In this document: piece after piece, positions 8,877-17,904 of the stretch
Position numbering within the stretch: the first letter of the stretch is position 1
How the letters are laid out: each line of letters begins with the position of its first letter
Source: Variovorax paradoxus
Lineage (GTDB): Bacteria; Pseudomonadota; Gammaproteobacteria; Burkholderiales; Burkholderiaceae_C
DNA: 64,000 nucleotides
Assembly (NCBI RefSeq): GCF_018614955.1
Contig: NZ_JAGGNV010000008.1
Location: forward strand, 164,859 to 228,858
Direction of reading: 5' to 3'
Program-made: the position numbers and the translations under genes
The notes under the pieces: generated by a model
What the model saw: only the letters and a program-made list of their open reading frames with translations
Database searches by the model: none
Told to the model about the DNA's origin: nothing

Positions 8877-10194
8877 CAGGCTGCTGAAATACCTCCCTTT
8901 GAAGGTCGCCCGAAAGCGGGCCTGAGGCGTTGTCTTTGCAGACCCACGAAACCCCCTCCGATGCGCGGCCCTGACACATTCACCGAAGGCTTGTTCACCA
9001 TGCGACGGCTGGACGATTTCGTTCCCGCCGACCATCCGCTGCGCCGCATCCGGGTGATGGTCAATGAGGCGCTGTCCAAGATGGACGAGTTGTTCTCTCG
9101 GATGTACGAGGCCGACATCAAGGGCGGCCGTCCGAGCATCGCGCCGGAGAAGCTGCTGCGGGCGATGCTGTTGCAGATCCTGTTCAGCATCCGCTCGGAG
9201 CGCCAGCTCATGGAGCAGACGCAATACAACATGCTGTTTCGCTGGTTCATCGGCCTGGCGATGGACGACGCGGTGTGGGTGCCGACGGTGTTCAGTAAGA
9301 ACCGCCAGCGCCTGATCGAGCACGACGCGGTGGTGGCCTTCTTCAACGAAGTGCTGGAGACGGCCGAGAACAAGGATTGGTTGTCGGGTGAGCACTTCAG
9401 CGTGGATGGCACGCTGATCCAGGCCTGGGCCGGACACAAGAGCTTCGTTCCCAAGGACGGTGACGACGATGCCGGCAGCGGCGGGGACTTCAAGGGGCAG
9501 CGACGCAGCAACGAAACGCACGAGTCGAAGAGCGATCCCGATTCGAGGCTGTACCGCAAGGGCAAGACCGGCAGCGAGTTGCGCTACATGGGGCACACGC
9601 TCACCGACAACCGTCACGGCCTGGTCGTCAACGCCATGGTCACGCAGGCCGACGGCTTTGCCGAACGTGAAGCGGCCAAGGTCATGATCAGGGATGCACG
9701 TCAAGCCACCGCGAGAGCGGATACCGAGGTCACGCTCGGTGCCGACAAGGGCTATGACGCGGCCGAGTTCATCGAGGCGCTGCATCGCATGAAGGTCACG
9801 CCGCACGTGGCGCAGAACAAATCGGGGCGTCGCTCGGCGGTGGCCGACGAGATCACCCAGAGCGAAGGCTATGCGATCTCGCAGCGCAAGCGAAAGCTCA
9901 TCGAGCAGGGCTTCGGCTGGGCCAAGTTCGTGGGCCCCATCCGACAGGTGATGGTGCGCGGCATCAAGAAAGTCGACCAGTTGTTCGTGCTGACGATGGC
10001 CGCCTACAACCTGGTGCGCATGCGGACCTTGGCAGAAGTCCGTCCGTTGGCCCCGTAGCGGGTCAGCGAGAGCCCCAAACGAGCCTCAAAGCGGGGAAAA
10101 CAGCGATGGCAGCGAACCCGGAACGTCGAAATCATCCAATCGCCTTCTTCAGACCGCAGGATGTCTTCGGCGCGCTTGGTACTTCAGCAGCCTG
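8877..10194 (+). mobile_element. IS5-family insertion sequence, complete, 1318 bp
   Basis: The left end 8877-8893 and the inverted complement of 10178-10194 match at 16 of 17 positions, the sole mismatch being at the twelfth or thirteenth base (AAATACC against AAGTACC). The element is flanked on both sides by CTAG (8873-8876 and 10195-10198), which fits the 4-bp YTAR target duplication of the IS5 subgroup. One transposase gene fills it and is intact, so the copy could be active. The target CTAG contained the stop codon of the upstream LuxR gene. Confidence 0.85.
8961..10058 (+). CDS. IS5-family DDE transposase
   Basis: 365 residues. The N-terminal DUF772-type domain (FVPADHPLRRIR, RPSIAPEKLLRAMLLQ) precedes an IS4/IS5-type DDE core. 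The catalytic triad is visible as D149 in FSVDGTLIQAW, D262 in GADKGYDA and E315 in KLIEQGFGWAK, the last in the IS5-type R/K-x-IE-x-x-FGW context. It cuts and rejoins the ends of its element. No frameshift is needed, and no premature stop is seen. A short charged insert around residues 170-200 (DDDAGSGGDFKGQ) lies between the first and second catalytic residues. Confidence 0.93.
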   Translation: MRGPDTFTEGLFTMRRLDDFVPADHPLRRIRVMVNEALSKMDELFSRMYEADIKGGRPSIAPEKLLRAMLLQILFSIRSERQLMEQTQYNMLFRWFIGLAMDDAVWVPTVFSKNRQRLIEHDAVVAFFNEVLETAENKDWLSGEHFSVDGTLIQAWAGHKSFVPKDGDDDAGSGGDFKGQRRSNETHESKSDPDSRLYRKGKTGSELRYMGHTLTDNRHGLVVNAMVTQADGFAEREAAKVMIRDARQATARADTEVTLGADKGYDAAEFIEALHRMKVTPHVAQNKSGRRSAVADEITQSEGYAISQRKRKLIEQGFGWAKFVGPIRQVMVRGIKKVDQLFVLTMAAYNLVRMRTLAEVRPLAP

Positions 10195-10198
10195 CTAG

Positions 10199-10462
10199 GG
10201 CCTGTTAACGCTATTTGCGGGGATCGCGTTGCCCAGCCAAGGGGCTGGATGCAAGGTGCCTGCGCGCAGCAAGGCTCACGCCTTGCAAGCGCGGGCAACG
10301 CTGCAGACGGCCCCTTGGCTGGGCAACCCGAAGGGAAGGCCTGCCAGGGCGCGCCACTCGGCGTTGCGCTCCTTGTGCGTGCCGACGCACGCACGGCGTC
10401 GCGCGCCTTGATTGGCCCGCCCTGGCATGCCTTCGCGACCCCGCAAATAGCGTTAACAGGCC
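10199..10462. mobile_element. 264-bp MITE-like non-autonomous element with nested hairpins
   Basis: It has perfect 24-bp terminal inverted repeats (10199-10222 and 10439-10462) and is flanked by CTAG at 10195-10198 and 10463-10466. Inside, an 18-bp perfect inverted repeat (10228-10245 with 10310-10327) encloses a hairpin at 10269-10286 (GCAAGGC, loop TCAC, GCCTTGC). A second arm pairs 10338-10355 with 10414-10431 (16 of 18) and encloses GTGCGT/ACGCAC at 10375-10390. The fold is a closed outer stem with two large arms. No protein of convincing type is encoded. The mobilising transposase is unknown; the flanking CTAG suggests an IS5-type enzyme. Confidence 0.75.
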
Positions 10463-11494
<1,032 letters not shown>

Positions 11495-11523
11495 GACGAG
11501 TCCTTGGAGTTGGAATGAATGAT

Positions 11524-12711
11524 TCAGCTGCGGACGGGCGCGCAGGCTAGCGGCAGTTCGCGCCGATCGAGCGCACGGCTCCAGAGCGCGATCGCGAGGC
11601 CCGCCAGCGTGAGCAGTGCGGCCACCCAGCCGAGCGCGCCGAGCCCCGGGCCGCGGTCGATCACCACGCCGCCGACCCAGGCACCGAGCGCATTGCCGAG
11701 ATTGAAGGCTGCGATGTTGAGGCTGGATGCCAGGTTCTGCCCGGCGCCGGATGCTTTCTCGAGCACGCGCAGCTGCAGCGGCGCGACGGTCGCGAAGGCG
11801 GCGATGCCGAGCAGGCCGACGAAGAGCGCCGCCGTCACGCCCGAGTGGAGCGCCGGCTCCATCACGGCCAGCACCACGGCGAGCGCCACCAGGGTGCCCA
11901 GCACGGCCGGCATCAGCGCGCGGTCGGCCAGCTTGCCGCCCAGGATGTTGCCCACCGCGAGGCCGCCGCCGAAGAGCAGCAGGATCGGCGACACCGCCGC
12001 TTCGGACAAGCCGGTGATGCGGGTCAGGAGCGGCTGGATGTAGGTGAACACCGCGAACACGCCGGCAAAGCCGAGCACCGTCATCGCGAGCCCGAGCAGC
12101 ACCTGCGGCCGGGCCAGCACCGCGAGCTCGTCGGCGAGCGAGGCGGGGGTCTGCTTGTCGGCGGCCCGATCGCGCGGCACGAAGACCGCGAGCACCGCGA
12201 GAGCGAAGACGCCGATCAGCGCCACGGCCCAGAAGGTCGAGCGCCAGCCGAAGTGCAGGCCCAGCCAGGCGCCGGCCGGCACGCCGAGCATGGTCGCGGC
12301 CGTGAGGCCGGTGAACATGATCGCGATCGCCGAGGCGCGCTTTTCCGGCGCGACCAGGCCCGTGGCCACCACCGAGCCGACGCCGAAGAAGGTGCCGTGC
12401 GCGAGCGAGGTGATCACGCGCGCGGCCATCAGCATCTCGTAGTTGGGCGCCAATGCACAGGCGATGTTGCCGAGCGTGAAGATCGCCATCAGCGCGAGCA
12501 GCACGGTCTTGCGCGGCACGCGGCGCGTGGCGATGGTGAGCAGCGGCGCCCCGACTGCGACCCCGAGCGCGTAGCCCGAGATCAGCAGGCCGGCGGCCGC
12601 GATGGAAACATGAAGATCCGCCGAGACCTGCAGCAGCAGCCCCATGATGACGAATTCGGTGGTGCCTATTCCGAAGGCACCGGCGGTGAGGGCGAGGAGG
12701 GCGATGGGCAT
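11524..12711 (-). CDS. MFS transporter, DHA1/AraJ-like drug or sugar exporter
   Basis: 395 residues with about twelve membrane spans. The first spans contain GTTEFVIMGLLLQVS, typical of the AraJ/YdhP group, and the loop motif between spans 2 and 3 reads TIATRRVPRKTVLLALM. It is expected to export small molecules by proton antiport. The aldo-keto reductase gene lies 29 bases downstream on the same strand, so the two probably form an operon that diverges from a LysR regulator. Confidence 0.9.
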   Translation of the reverse strand: MPIALLALTAGAFGIGTTEFVIMGLLLQVSADLHVSIAAAGLLISGYALGVAVGAPLLTIATRRVPRKTVLLALMAIFTLGNIACALAPNYEMLMAARVITSLAHGTFFGVGSVVATGLVAPEKRASAIAIMFTGLTAATMLGVPAGAWLGLHFGWRSTFWAVALIGVFALAVLAVFVPRDRAADKQTPASLADELAVLARPQVLLGLAMTVLGFAGVFAVFTYIQPLLTRITGLSEAAVSPILLLFGGGLAVGNILGGKLADRALMPAVLGTLVALAVVLAVMEPALHSGVTAALFVGLLGIAAFATVAPLQLRVLEKASGAGQNLASSLNIAAFNLGNALGAWVGGVVIDRGPGLGALGWVAALLTLAGLAIALWSRALDRRELPLACAPVRS

Positions 12712-12790
12712 GATGCCTCGTACTGTGCGGGCGATGGGCTTGCGTGACTAGAATGCCGCTCGGACACACAACTGTGACTTCAATTCACAT
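12712..12790. promoter_or_regulatory. divergent promoter/operator between MFS and LysR genes
   Basis: The inverted repeat TGTGA-N7-TCACA at 12773-12789 ends one base before the LysR ATG and occupies the place of a ribosome-binding site. A -10-like TAGAAT lies at 12749-12754. A LysR operator of T-N11-A type is expected in such a gap, so autoregulation is likely; that is inference. Confidence 0.5.
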
Positions 12791-13711
12791 ATGGCGCGCA
12801 TCGAGGTGAATCGCTCCGGCGAGATGGAAGCCTTCGTCCAGGTGGTCGACCGCGGCAGCTTCTCGGCCGGCGCGCGCGTGCTGGGCATGACGCCTTCGGC
12901 CGTCAGCAAGCTGGTCGCGCGGCTGGAGGCGCGGCTGGCCACGCAACTCGTGCACCGCTCCACGCGCAAGCTGCAGCTCACGCCCGAGGGCCAGAATTTC
13001 TACGAGCGCAGCGTGCGCGTGCTGTCCGACATGGACGAGGCCGAGCGCTGCGCCGCGGCCGGCGCCGCGCCGCGCGGGCGCGTGCGGATCAACGCCAGCA
13101 TCTCCTTCGGCCACCGCCTGCTGATGCCGCTGGTGCCGCGCTTTCTCGAACTGCATCCACAGGTGACGCTGGACATCGTGCTGACCGATCGCGTGGTCGA
13201 CCTGATGGACGAGCGCACCGACATCGCGATCCGCTGGGGTCCGCTGCCGCCCTCCGACCTGGTGGCGCGCCATCTCTTCGACACGGGCCAGGCCATCGTC
13301 GCTTCGCCCGCGTACCTGGAACGCTACGGCACGCCGCGCACGCCGCAGGAGCTGGAAGCGCACAACCGCATCGGCTCCAGCTACCACCGCAGCGCGCCCG
13401 ACTGGCCGCTCGTGGTGGACGGGCGCCCGATCGACATGCCGGTCGTGGGCTCGGTGCGTGCCGGCGATGGGGAAACACTGCGCCGGCTGGTGCTGGAAGG
13501 CGTCGGGTTCGGCCGGCTGTCGCTCTATCACATCCAGCCCGACATCGAGGCCGGCCGGCTGGTGCCGGTGCTGGAGGAATTCAATCCGCGCGACATGACG
13601 CCGGTGCATGCCGTCTACCTCGGCAAGCCCAGCCGCCTGCCGGCGCGGGTGCGCGCCGTGCTCGACCATCTGGCGGCGCAGCTCGCCGACAATAGCTGGT
13701 CACGACCATGA
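12791..13711 (+). CDS. LysR-family transcriptional regulator
   Basis: 306 residues. The N-terminal winged helix-turn-helix (MEAFVQVVDRGSFSAGARVL, then TPSAVSKLVARLEARLATQL) is followed by a LysR effector-binding domain (RVRINASISFGHRLLMPLV, DIAIRWGPLPPSDLVARHL). It probably controls the divergent MFS/aldo-keto reductase genes. Its stop overlaps the first pqiA start (ATGA at 13708-13711), so it is also translationally coupled to the pqi operon. No Shine-Dalgarno sequence is visible before the start; an operator-like palindrome sits there instead. Confidence 0.92.
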   Translation: MARIEVNRSGEMEAFVQVVDRGSFSAGARVLGMTPSAVSKLVARLEARLATQLVHRSTRKLQLTPEGQNFYERSVRVLSDMDEAERCAAAGAAPRGRVRINASISFGHRLLMPLVPRFLELHPQVTLDIVLTDRVVDLMDERTDIAIRWGPLPPSDLVARHLFDTGQAIVASPAYLERYGTPRTPQELEAHNRIGSSYHRSAPDWPLVVDGRPIDMPVVGSVRAGDGETLRRLVLEGVGFGRLSLYHIQPDIEAGRLVPVLEEFNPRDMTPVHAVYLGKPSRLPARVRAVLDHLAAQLADNSWSRP

Positions 13712-14331
13712 AGGAAGTTCCCGACGCCATCGTTTGCGAGGGCTGCGACGCCGTCTACCGCCGCACGCCGCTGCGCCCCCGCGAGGTCTCGCACTGCGCG
13801 CGCTGCGGCACCGAGCTCGACCGGCATGCGGGCGACCAGGGCGCGCGCGTGCTGCCGCTCACGGTGGCGAGCCTGATCCTGTTCGCGATCGCCAACCTGT
13901 TTCCGATCGTCGAGATCGAGTTGCGGGGCCTCAGCAGCGAGACCACACTGGCCGGCGCGGTGATCGTGCTCAGCACCGAAGGCATGTCGGTGGTGGCGCT
14001 GCTGGTGCTGGGCACCACCATCCTCTTTCCCTTGCTGCAGCTGTGCATCCTGTTCTACCTGCTGGTGCCGATGGCGCGCGAGCGGCGGCCGGCCGGCTTC
14101 GGCGTGCTGGTCCGGATCCTGCAATCGCTCAGGCCGTGGGGAATGATCGAGGTCTTTCTGCTCGGCGTGCTGGTGGCCATCGTCAAGCTCTCGAGCCTGG
14201 CGCAGGTGGTGGCCGGACCGGCGCTGTGGGCCTTCATGGGCCTCACGGTGCTGCTGACGGCGGTGCTGTCCTTCAACCCGCGCACCTTCTGGGAAATGGC
14301 CTTCGAGCCGCGGCCGGGGCAGAAGGCATGA
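13708..14331 (+). CDS. pqiA: paraquat-inducible protein A, first half
   Basis: 207 residues. Two CxxC pairs near the N-terminus (CEGCDAVY and CARCGTEL, residues about 9-35) form a rubredoxin-like metal site, followed by about four membrane spans in a single PqiA domain (NLFPIVEIEL). In E. coli PqiA is one protein with two such domains; here the halves are separate adjacent genes. PqiA works with PqiB and PqiC in lipid or metabolite transport between the inner and outer membranes. It begins inside the LysR stop codon and ends inside the next start. Confidence 0.92.
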   Translation: MKEVPDAIVCEGCDAVYRRTPLRPREVSHCARCGTELDRHAGDQGARVLPLTVASLILFAIANLFPIVEIELRGLSSETTLAGAVIVLSTEGMSVVALLVLGTTILFPLLQLCILFYLLVPMARERRPAGFGVLVRILQSLRPWGMIEVFLLGVLVAIVKLSSLAQVVAGPALWAFMGLTVLLTAVLSFNPRTFWEMAFEPRPGQKA

Positions 14332-15008
14332 CGGCAGCGGCGCCGATCATCAGGACGGCGGCGCAGCTCGGGCTCCTGAGCTGCCACCATTGCGGCACCG
14401 TCTGGCAGGGCGCCGCCGAGGGCGAGGCCTGCGGGCGTTGCGGCACGCACCTGCATCGCCGTAAGCCCCACAGCATCCAGCGCACCTGGGCCTTGCTGAT
14501 CGCGGCGTGCATCATGTACGTGCCGGCCAACCTGCTGCCGGTGATGATCACCAAGAGCCTGCTGGGCACGCAGTACGACACCATCCTGAGCGGCGTGATC
14601 TATTTCTGGGTCTCGGGCGCCTACGGGTTGGCGGCGATCATCTTCATCGCCAGCTTCCTGGTGCCGCTGTTCAAGCTGACGGCGCTGATGCTGCTGGCTT
14701 ACATGGCCCAGCGGCACAGCCCCGCCGGGCAACTCGAACGCGCGCGGCTCTATCGCATCCTCGAGGTGATCGGCCGCTGGTCGATGCTCGACGTCTTCGT
14801 GGTGTCGCTGTTGGCCGGCCTGGTGCGCATCCAGGGCTTCGCCGAGATCACGGCGGGCGTCGGCATCGCCGCCTTCGGCGCGGTGGTGGTGCTGACGATG
14901 CTGGCATCGCTGAGCTTCGATCCGCGGCTCAGCTGGGACAGCAAGGACGTCATGGACGAAACCGAACCCGCGCACGACATGCACGGAAGAAAAGAAGGGA
15001 TCGCATGA
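14328..15008 (+). CDS. pqiA: paraquat-inducible protein A, second half
   Basis: 226 residues with two CxxC pairs (CHHCGTVW and CGRCGTHL, residues about 19-45), then about four membrane spans containing MYVPANLLPVMI, the second-domain PqiA signature. It overlaps both neighbours by 4 bases (ATGA at 14328 and 15005). The charged tail ends in HDMHGRKEGIA and faces the cytoplasm or periplasm. Its partner is the upstream PqiA half, and together they would make one PqiA unit. Confidence 0.92.
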   Translation: MTAAAPIIRTAAQLGLLSCHHCGTVWQGAAEGEACGRCGTHLHRRKPHSIQRTWALLIAACIMYVPANLLPVMITKSLLGTQYDTILSGVIYFWVSGAYGLAAIIFIASFLVPLFKLTALMLLAYMAQRHSPAGQLERARLYRILEVIGRWSMLDVFVVSLLAGLVRIQGFAEITAGVGIAAFGAVVVLTMLASLSFDPRLSWDSKDVMDETEPAHDMHGRKEGIA

Positions 15009-16630
15009 GCGACGAAGACAAGACGCCACCGCTGTCCGAACCGGTCGTCGCCAGGCGCCGCAACTGGCTGCCCTCGCTGATCTGGCTGATCCCCATCGTG
15101 GCGGCGCTGGTCGGCATCGCCCTGGTCGCGCGCATCCTGCTCGATCGCGGGCCCGAAGTGGTGCTGACCTTCAAGACCGCCGAGGGACTGGAGGCCGGCA
15201 AGACCGCGGTCAAGTACAAGGACGTGCAGATCGGCACGGTGCAGACCATTCGGCTGGCCAGCGACCGCTCGCATGTGCGCGTGCTGGTGCAGCTCACGAA
15301 AGAGGCCAAGAGCTTCACCGCCGAGGACACGCGCTTCTGGGTGGTGCGGCCGCGGCTCGACACCTCGGGCATCTCGGGCCTCGGCACCTTGCTGTCGGGC
15401 GCCTACATCGGCGCGGACGCGGGCAGCTCGGAGGAGACGGCCGGCGAGTTCACCGGGCTCGAGGTGCCGCCGATCGTCACGCGCGACGCCTCGGGGCGGC
15501 AGTACCTGCTGCGCGCCCGCGACGTGGGCTCGCTCGACATCGGCTCGCCGGTGTACTTCAGGCGCATCAAGGTGGGCCAGCTCGCGGCCTATGAACTCGA
15601 CGGCGACGGCCGCGGCGTCACGCTGCGCGTGTTCGTCAATGCGCCCTACGACAAGTTCGTCGGCGTCAACACGCGCTTCTGGCATGCGAGCGGCCTCGAC
15701 GTGGAGCTGAGCGCGAGCGGCGTCAAGCTGCGCACCCAGTCGCTGGCCACGGTGCTTCTCGGCGGCATCGCCTTCCAGGCGCCCGACGACGCGATGGGCC
15801 CGGCGGCGCAGGAGAACGCCGCGTTCACGCTGGCCGCCGACGAAACCATGGCGATGAAGGCGCTGGACGGGCCCTCGCAGACGCTGCTGCTGTACTTCAA
15901 CCAGTCGCTGCGCGGCCTGTCGCCGGGCGCGGTGGTCGATTTCCGCGGCGTGGAGATCGGCGAGGTCAAATCCATCGGCGTCGAGTTCGACCGCCAGGAG
16001 AACCAGTTCAAGATGCCGGTGCTGATCCAGGTCTACCCCGATCGCTTGCGCCGCGGCGCGGGCAACGAGCCGGACGAGTCGCGCTATGCGCAGACCGAGC
16101 GCCTGCGCTTCCTGGTCGCCAAGGGGCTGCGGGCGCAGCTTCGCACGGGCAACCTGCTCACGGGCCAGGTGTACGTGGCGCTCGACTTCTTCCCGAAGGC
16201 GCCGCCGACGAAGATCAACATCAACCAGAACCCGATCGAGATGCCGACGGTGCCCAACAGCCTGGAGGAGATCCAGGCGCAGATCGGCGAAATCGCAAGC
16301 AAGCTCAACAAGGTGCCGTTCGAGGAGATCGGCGCCGATCTGCGCAAATCCCTGGCCACGCTCAACAAGACGCTCGGCAGCGCCGAGCAGCTCGCGGGCC
16401 GGCTGAACAACGACGTCGCACCCGAGATGACGGCAGCGATGAAGGATGTGCGCAAGACGCTCAATGCCGCCGACAAGACGCTGGCCGACGATTCGCCGCT
16501 GCAGCAGGACATGCGCCAGACGCTGCAGGAGGTCGCGCGCGCGGCGGGGTCGCTGCGCATCCTGACCGACTACCTGGAACGCCACCCCGAATCGCTGATT
16601 CGCGGCAAGCCGGAGGACAAGAAGAAATGA
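15005..16630 (+). CDS. pqiB: intermembrane transport protein PqiB (three MCE domains)
   Basis: 541 residues. A single N-terminal membrane anchor (SLIWLIPIVAALVGIALVAR, residues about 18-38) precedes three MCE/MlaD domains: near 45-130 (LTFKTAEGLEAGKTAVKYKD), 155-265 (YLLRARDVGSLDIGSPVYFR) and 285-375 (LLLYFNQSLRGLSPGAVVDF). A C-terminal helical region (SLEEIQAQIGEIASKLNKV onward) matches the coiled needle of PqiB. It forms a periplasm-spanning tube for lipids. It overlaps the second pqiA half and pqiC by 4 bases each. Confidence 0.94.
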   Translation: MSDEDKTPPLSEPVVARRRNWLPSLIWLIPIVAALVGIALVARILLDRGPEVVLTFKTAEGLEAGKTAVKYKDVQIGTVQTIRLASDRSHVRVLVQLTKEAKSFTAEDTRFWVVRPRLDTSGISGLGTLLSGAYIGADAGSSEETAGEFTGLEVPPIVTRDASGRQYLLRARDVGSLDIGSPVYFRRIKVGQLAAYELDGDGRGVTLRVFVNAPYDKFVGVNTRFWHASGLDVELSASGVKLRTQSLATVLLGGIAFQAPDDAMGPAAQENAAFTLAADETMAMKALDGPSQTLLLYFNQSLRGLSPGAVVDFRGVEIGEVKSIGVEFDRQENQFKMPVLIQVYPDRLRRGAGNEPDESRYAQTERLRFLVAKGLRAQLRTGNLLTGQVYVALDFFPKAPPTKININQNPIEMPTVPNSLEEIQAQIGEIASKLNKVPFEEIGADLRKSLATLNKTLGSAEQLAGRLNNDVAPEMTAAMKDVRKTLNAADKTLADDSPLQQDMRQTLQEVARAAGSLRILTDYLERHPESLIRGKPEDKKK

Positions 16631-17235
16631 GAACGACGAACACCCGGGCGGCGGCTTTGCTCGCTGCCGTACTGCTGGCGGGCTGCGCCAGCAACGCGCC
16701 GCAGTACTACAGCCTGGCCGAGACGACGCCGACCGCGCGCATGCCGGCCGCGGACGGCAGCGCGCCGCTCTTCATCGAGCTGGCGCCCGTGGCCATGCCC
16801 GAGCGCTTCGCGCGCCCGCAGCTGGTGGTGCGGCAGAAGGCCGCCCTCGACGGGCCGCAGGTCGACATCCTCGAAGAGCACCGCTGGTCCTCCTCGTTCG
16901 AGAACGAACTGCGCGACGCCTTGAGCAGCGGCATCGCCGGCCGCCTCGGCGCCGTCGACGCGACCCGGGGCGGATCGCCGCGCGGCCAGCCGGTGATGCG
17001 CATTGCGGTGCAGCTGCGGCAGTTCGACGCGGTGGAAGGCAGCCGCATCGATGCCGGCTTCAGCTGGACCCTGCGCCGCCGCGACGAGGGCCTGCCGGTC
17101 GCTTGCCAGCTGCAGTTGTCGGAGCCGGTCGAGGGTGCCGGCATCGATGCGCTGGCCCGCGGCACTCAGCGCGCCACCGCGAAGCTGGCCGACGCCATCG
17201 CGCGCAGCGTGACGGCGAACGCCTGCCCGGGTTGA
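16627..17235 (+). CDS. pqiC: PqiC-like outer-membrane lipoprotein
   Basis: 202 residues. The signal peptide ends in a lipobox, LLAGCASNAP, with the acylated Cys at about residue 21. The rest fits the ABC-type transport auxiliary lipoprotein family (YYSLAETTP, FIELAPVAMPERFARPQLVV, SSFENELRDALSSGI). It is expected to sit in the outer membrane and dock the PqiB tube. Its start overlaps the pqiB stop, completing a run of four ATGA overlaps from the LysR gene onward. Confidence 0.9.
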   Translation: MRTTNTRAAALLAAVLLAGCASNAPQYYSLAETTPTARMPAADGSAPLFIELAPVAMPERFARPQLVVRQKAALDGPQVDILEEHRWSSSFENELRDALSSGIAGRLGAVDATRGGSPRGQPVMRIAVQLRQFDAVEGSRIDAGFSWTLRRRDEGLPVACQLQLSEPVEGAGIDALARGTQRATAKLADAIARSVTANACPG

Positions 17236-17236
17236 G

Positions 17237-17776
17237 ATGAACGACGGCTTCGCACTGTTCGACACCGCCATCGGCGCCTGCGGCATCGCCTGGGGTCCGC
17301 GCGGCATCATCGGCGTGCAGTTGCCCGAAGCCGGGGAGGGCGCGACGCGCGCGCGCATGCTGCGGCGTTTTCCGCAGTTGAACGAGACCGAGCCCCCGCC
17401 CGAAGTGCAGGAGGCAACGGCCTCGATTCGCGCCCTGATGGCGGGCGAGCCGCTGGACCTGGCGGAGATCGTGCTCGACTACGAGGGCGTCTCCGACTTC
17501 CACCGCCGCGTCTACGAGATCGCGCGCCGCATCGTGCCGGGGCGCACGCGCAGCTACGGCGAGATCGCGGCCGAGCTCGGCGACAAGGGCCTGGCGCGCG
17601 CCGTCGGCCAGGCGCTGGGCCACAACCCTTTCGCGCCGGTGGTGCCCTGCCATCGCGTGCTCGCCGCCGGCGGAAAGCCCGGTGGTTTCTCGGCGCACGG
17701 CGGTGCGACGGCGAAGCTCAGGATGCTGATGATCGAAGGCGCAAGGCCGCAGAGCGACACTGCATCCTTGTTCTGA
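17237..17776 (+). CDS. ogt: methylated-DNA--protein-cysteine S-methyltransferase
   Basis: 179 residues. The active-site motif VVPCHRVL gives the acceptor Cys138, preceded by IVPGRTRSYGEIA and followed by GGKPGGFSAHGG, all diagnostic of the Ogt/Ada C-terminal domain. It removes alkyl groups from O6-alkylguanine or O4-alkylthymine in a suicide reaction. The gene starts one base after the pqiC stop, so it is likely co-transcribed with the pqi operon. Confidence 0.95.
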   Translation: MNDGFALFDTAIGACGIAWGPRGIIGVQLPEAGEGATRARMLRRFPQLNETEPPPEVQEATASIRALMAGEPLDLAEIVLDYEGVSDFHRRVYEIARRIVPGRTRSYGEIAAELGDKGLARAVGQALGHNPFAPVVPCHRVLAAGGKPGGFSAHGGATAKLRMLMIEGARPQSDTASLF

Positions 17777-17904
17777 GATCGCGAATCTGCCCCGTGTGGC
17801 AAGGCGAGACGTTGTCCGACATCACAGACTGTGAGAACTGCGTCATTTCGTACTAGTATTTGTCTCGAGAGCAGGCGCATTTGTCCGCGCAACCTGGAGA
17901 CTCG
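17777..17904 (+). promoter_or_regulatory. upstream region of the aminotransferase gene with a perfect palindrome
   Basis: 128 bases between genes on the same strand. TCACAG-A-CTGTGA at 17822-17834 is a perfect 13-base dyad of operator size. A -10-like TAGTAT lies at about 17854-17859, downstream of it. GGAG at 17896-17899 is the ribosome-binding site for ATG 17905. A function for the palindrome is inference. Confidence 0.35.
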
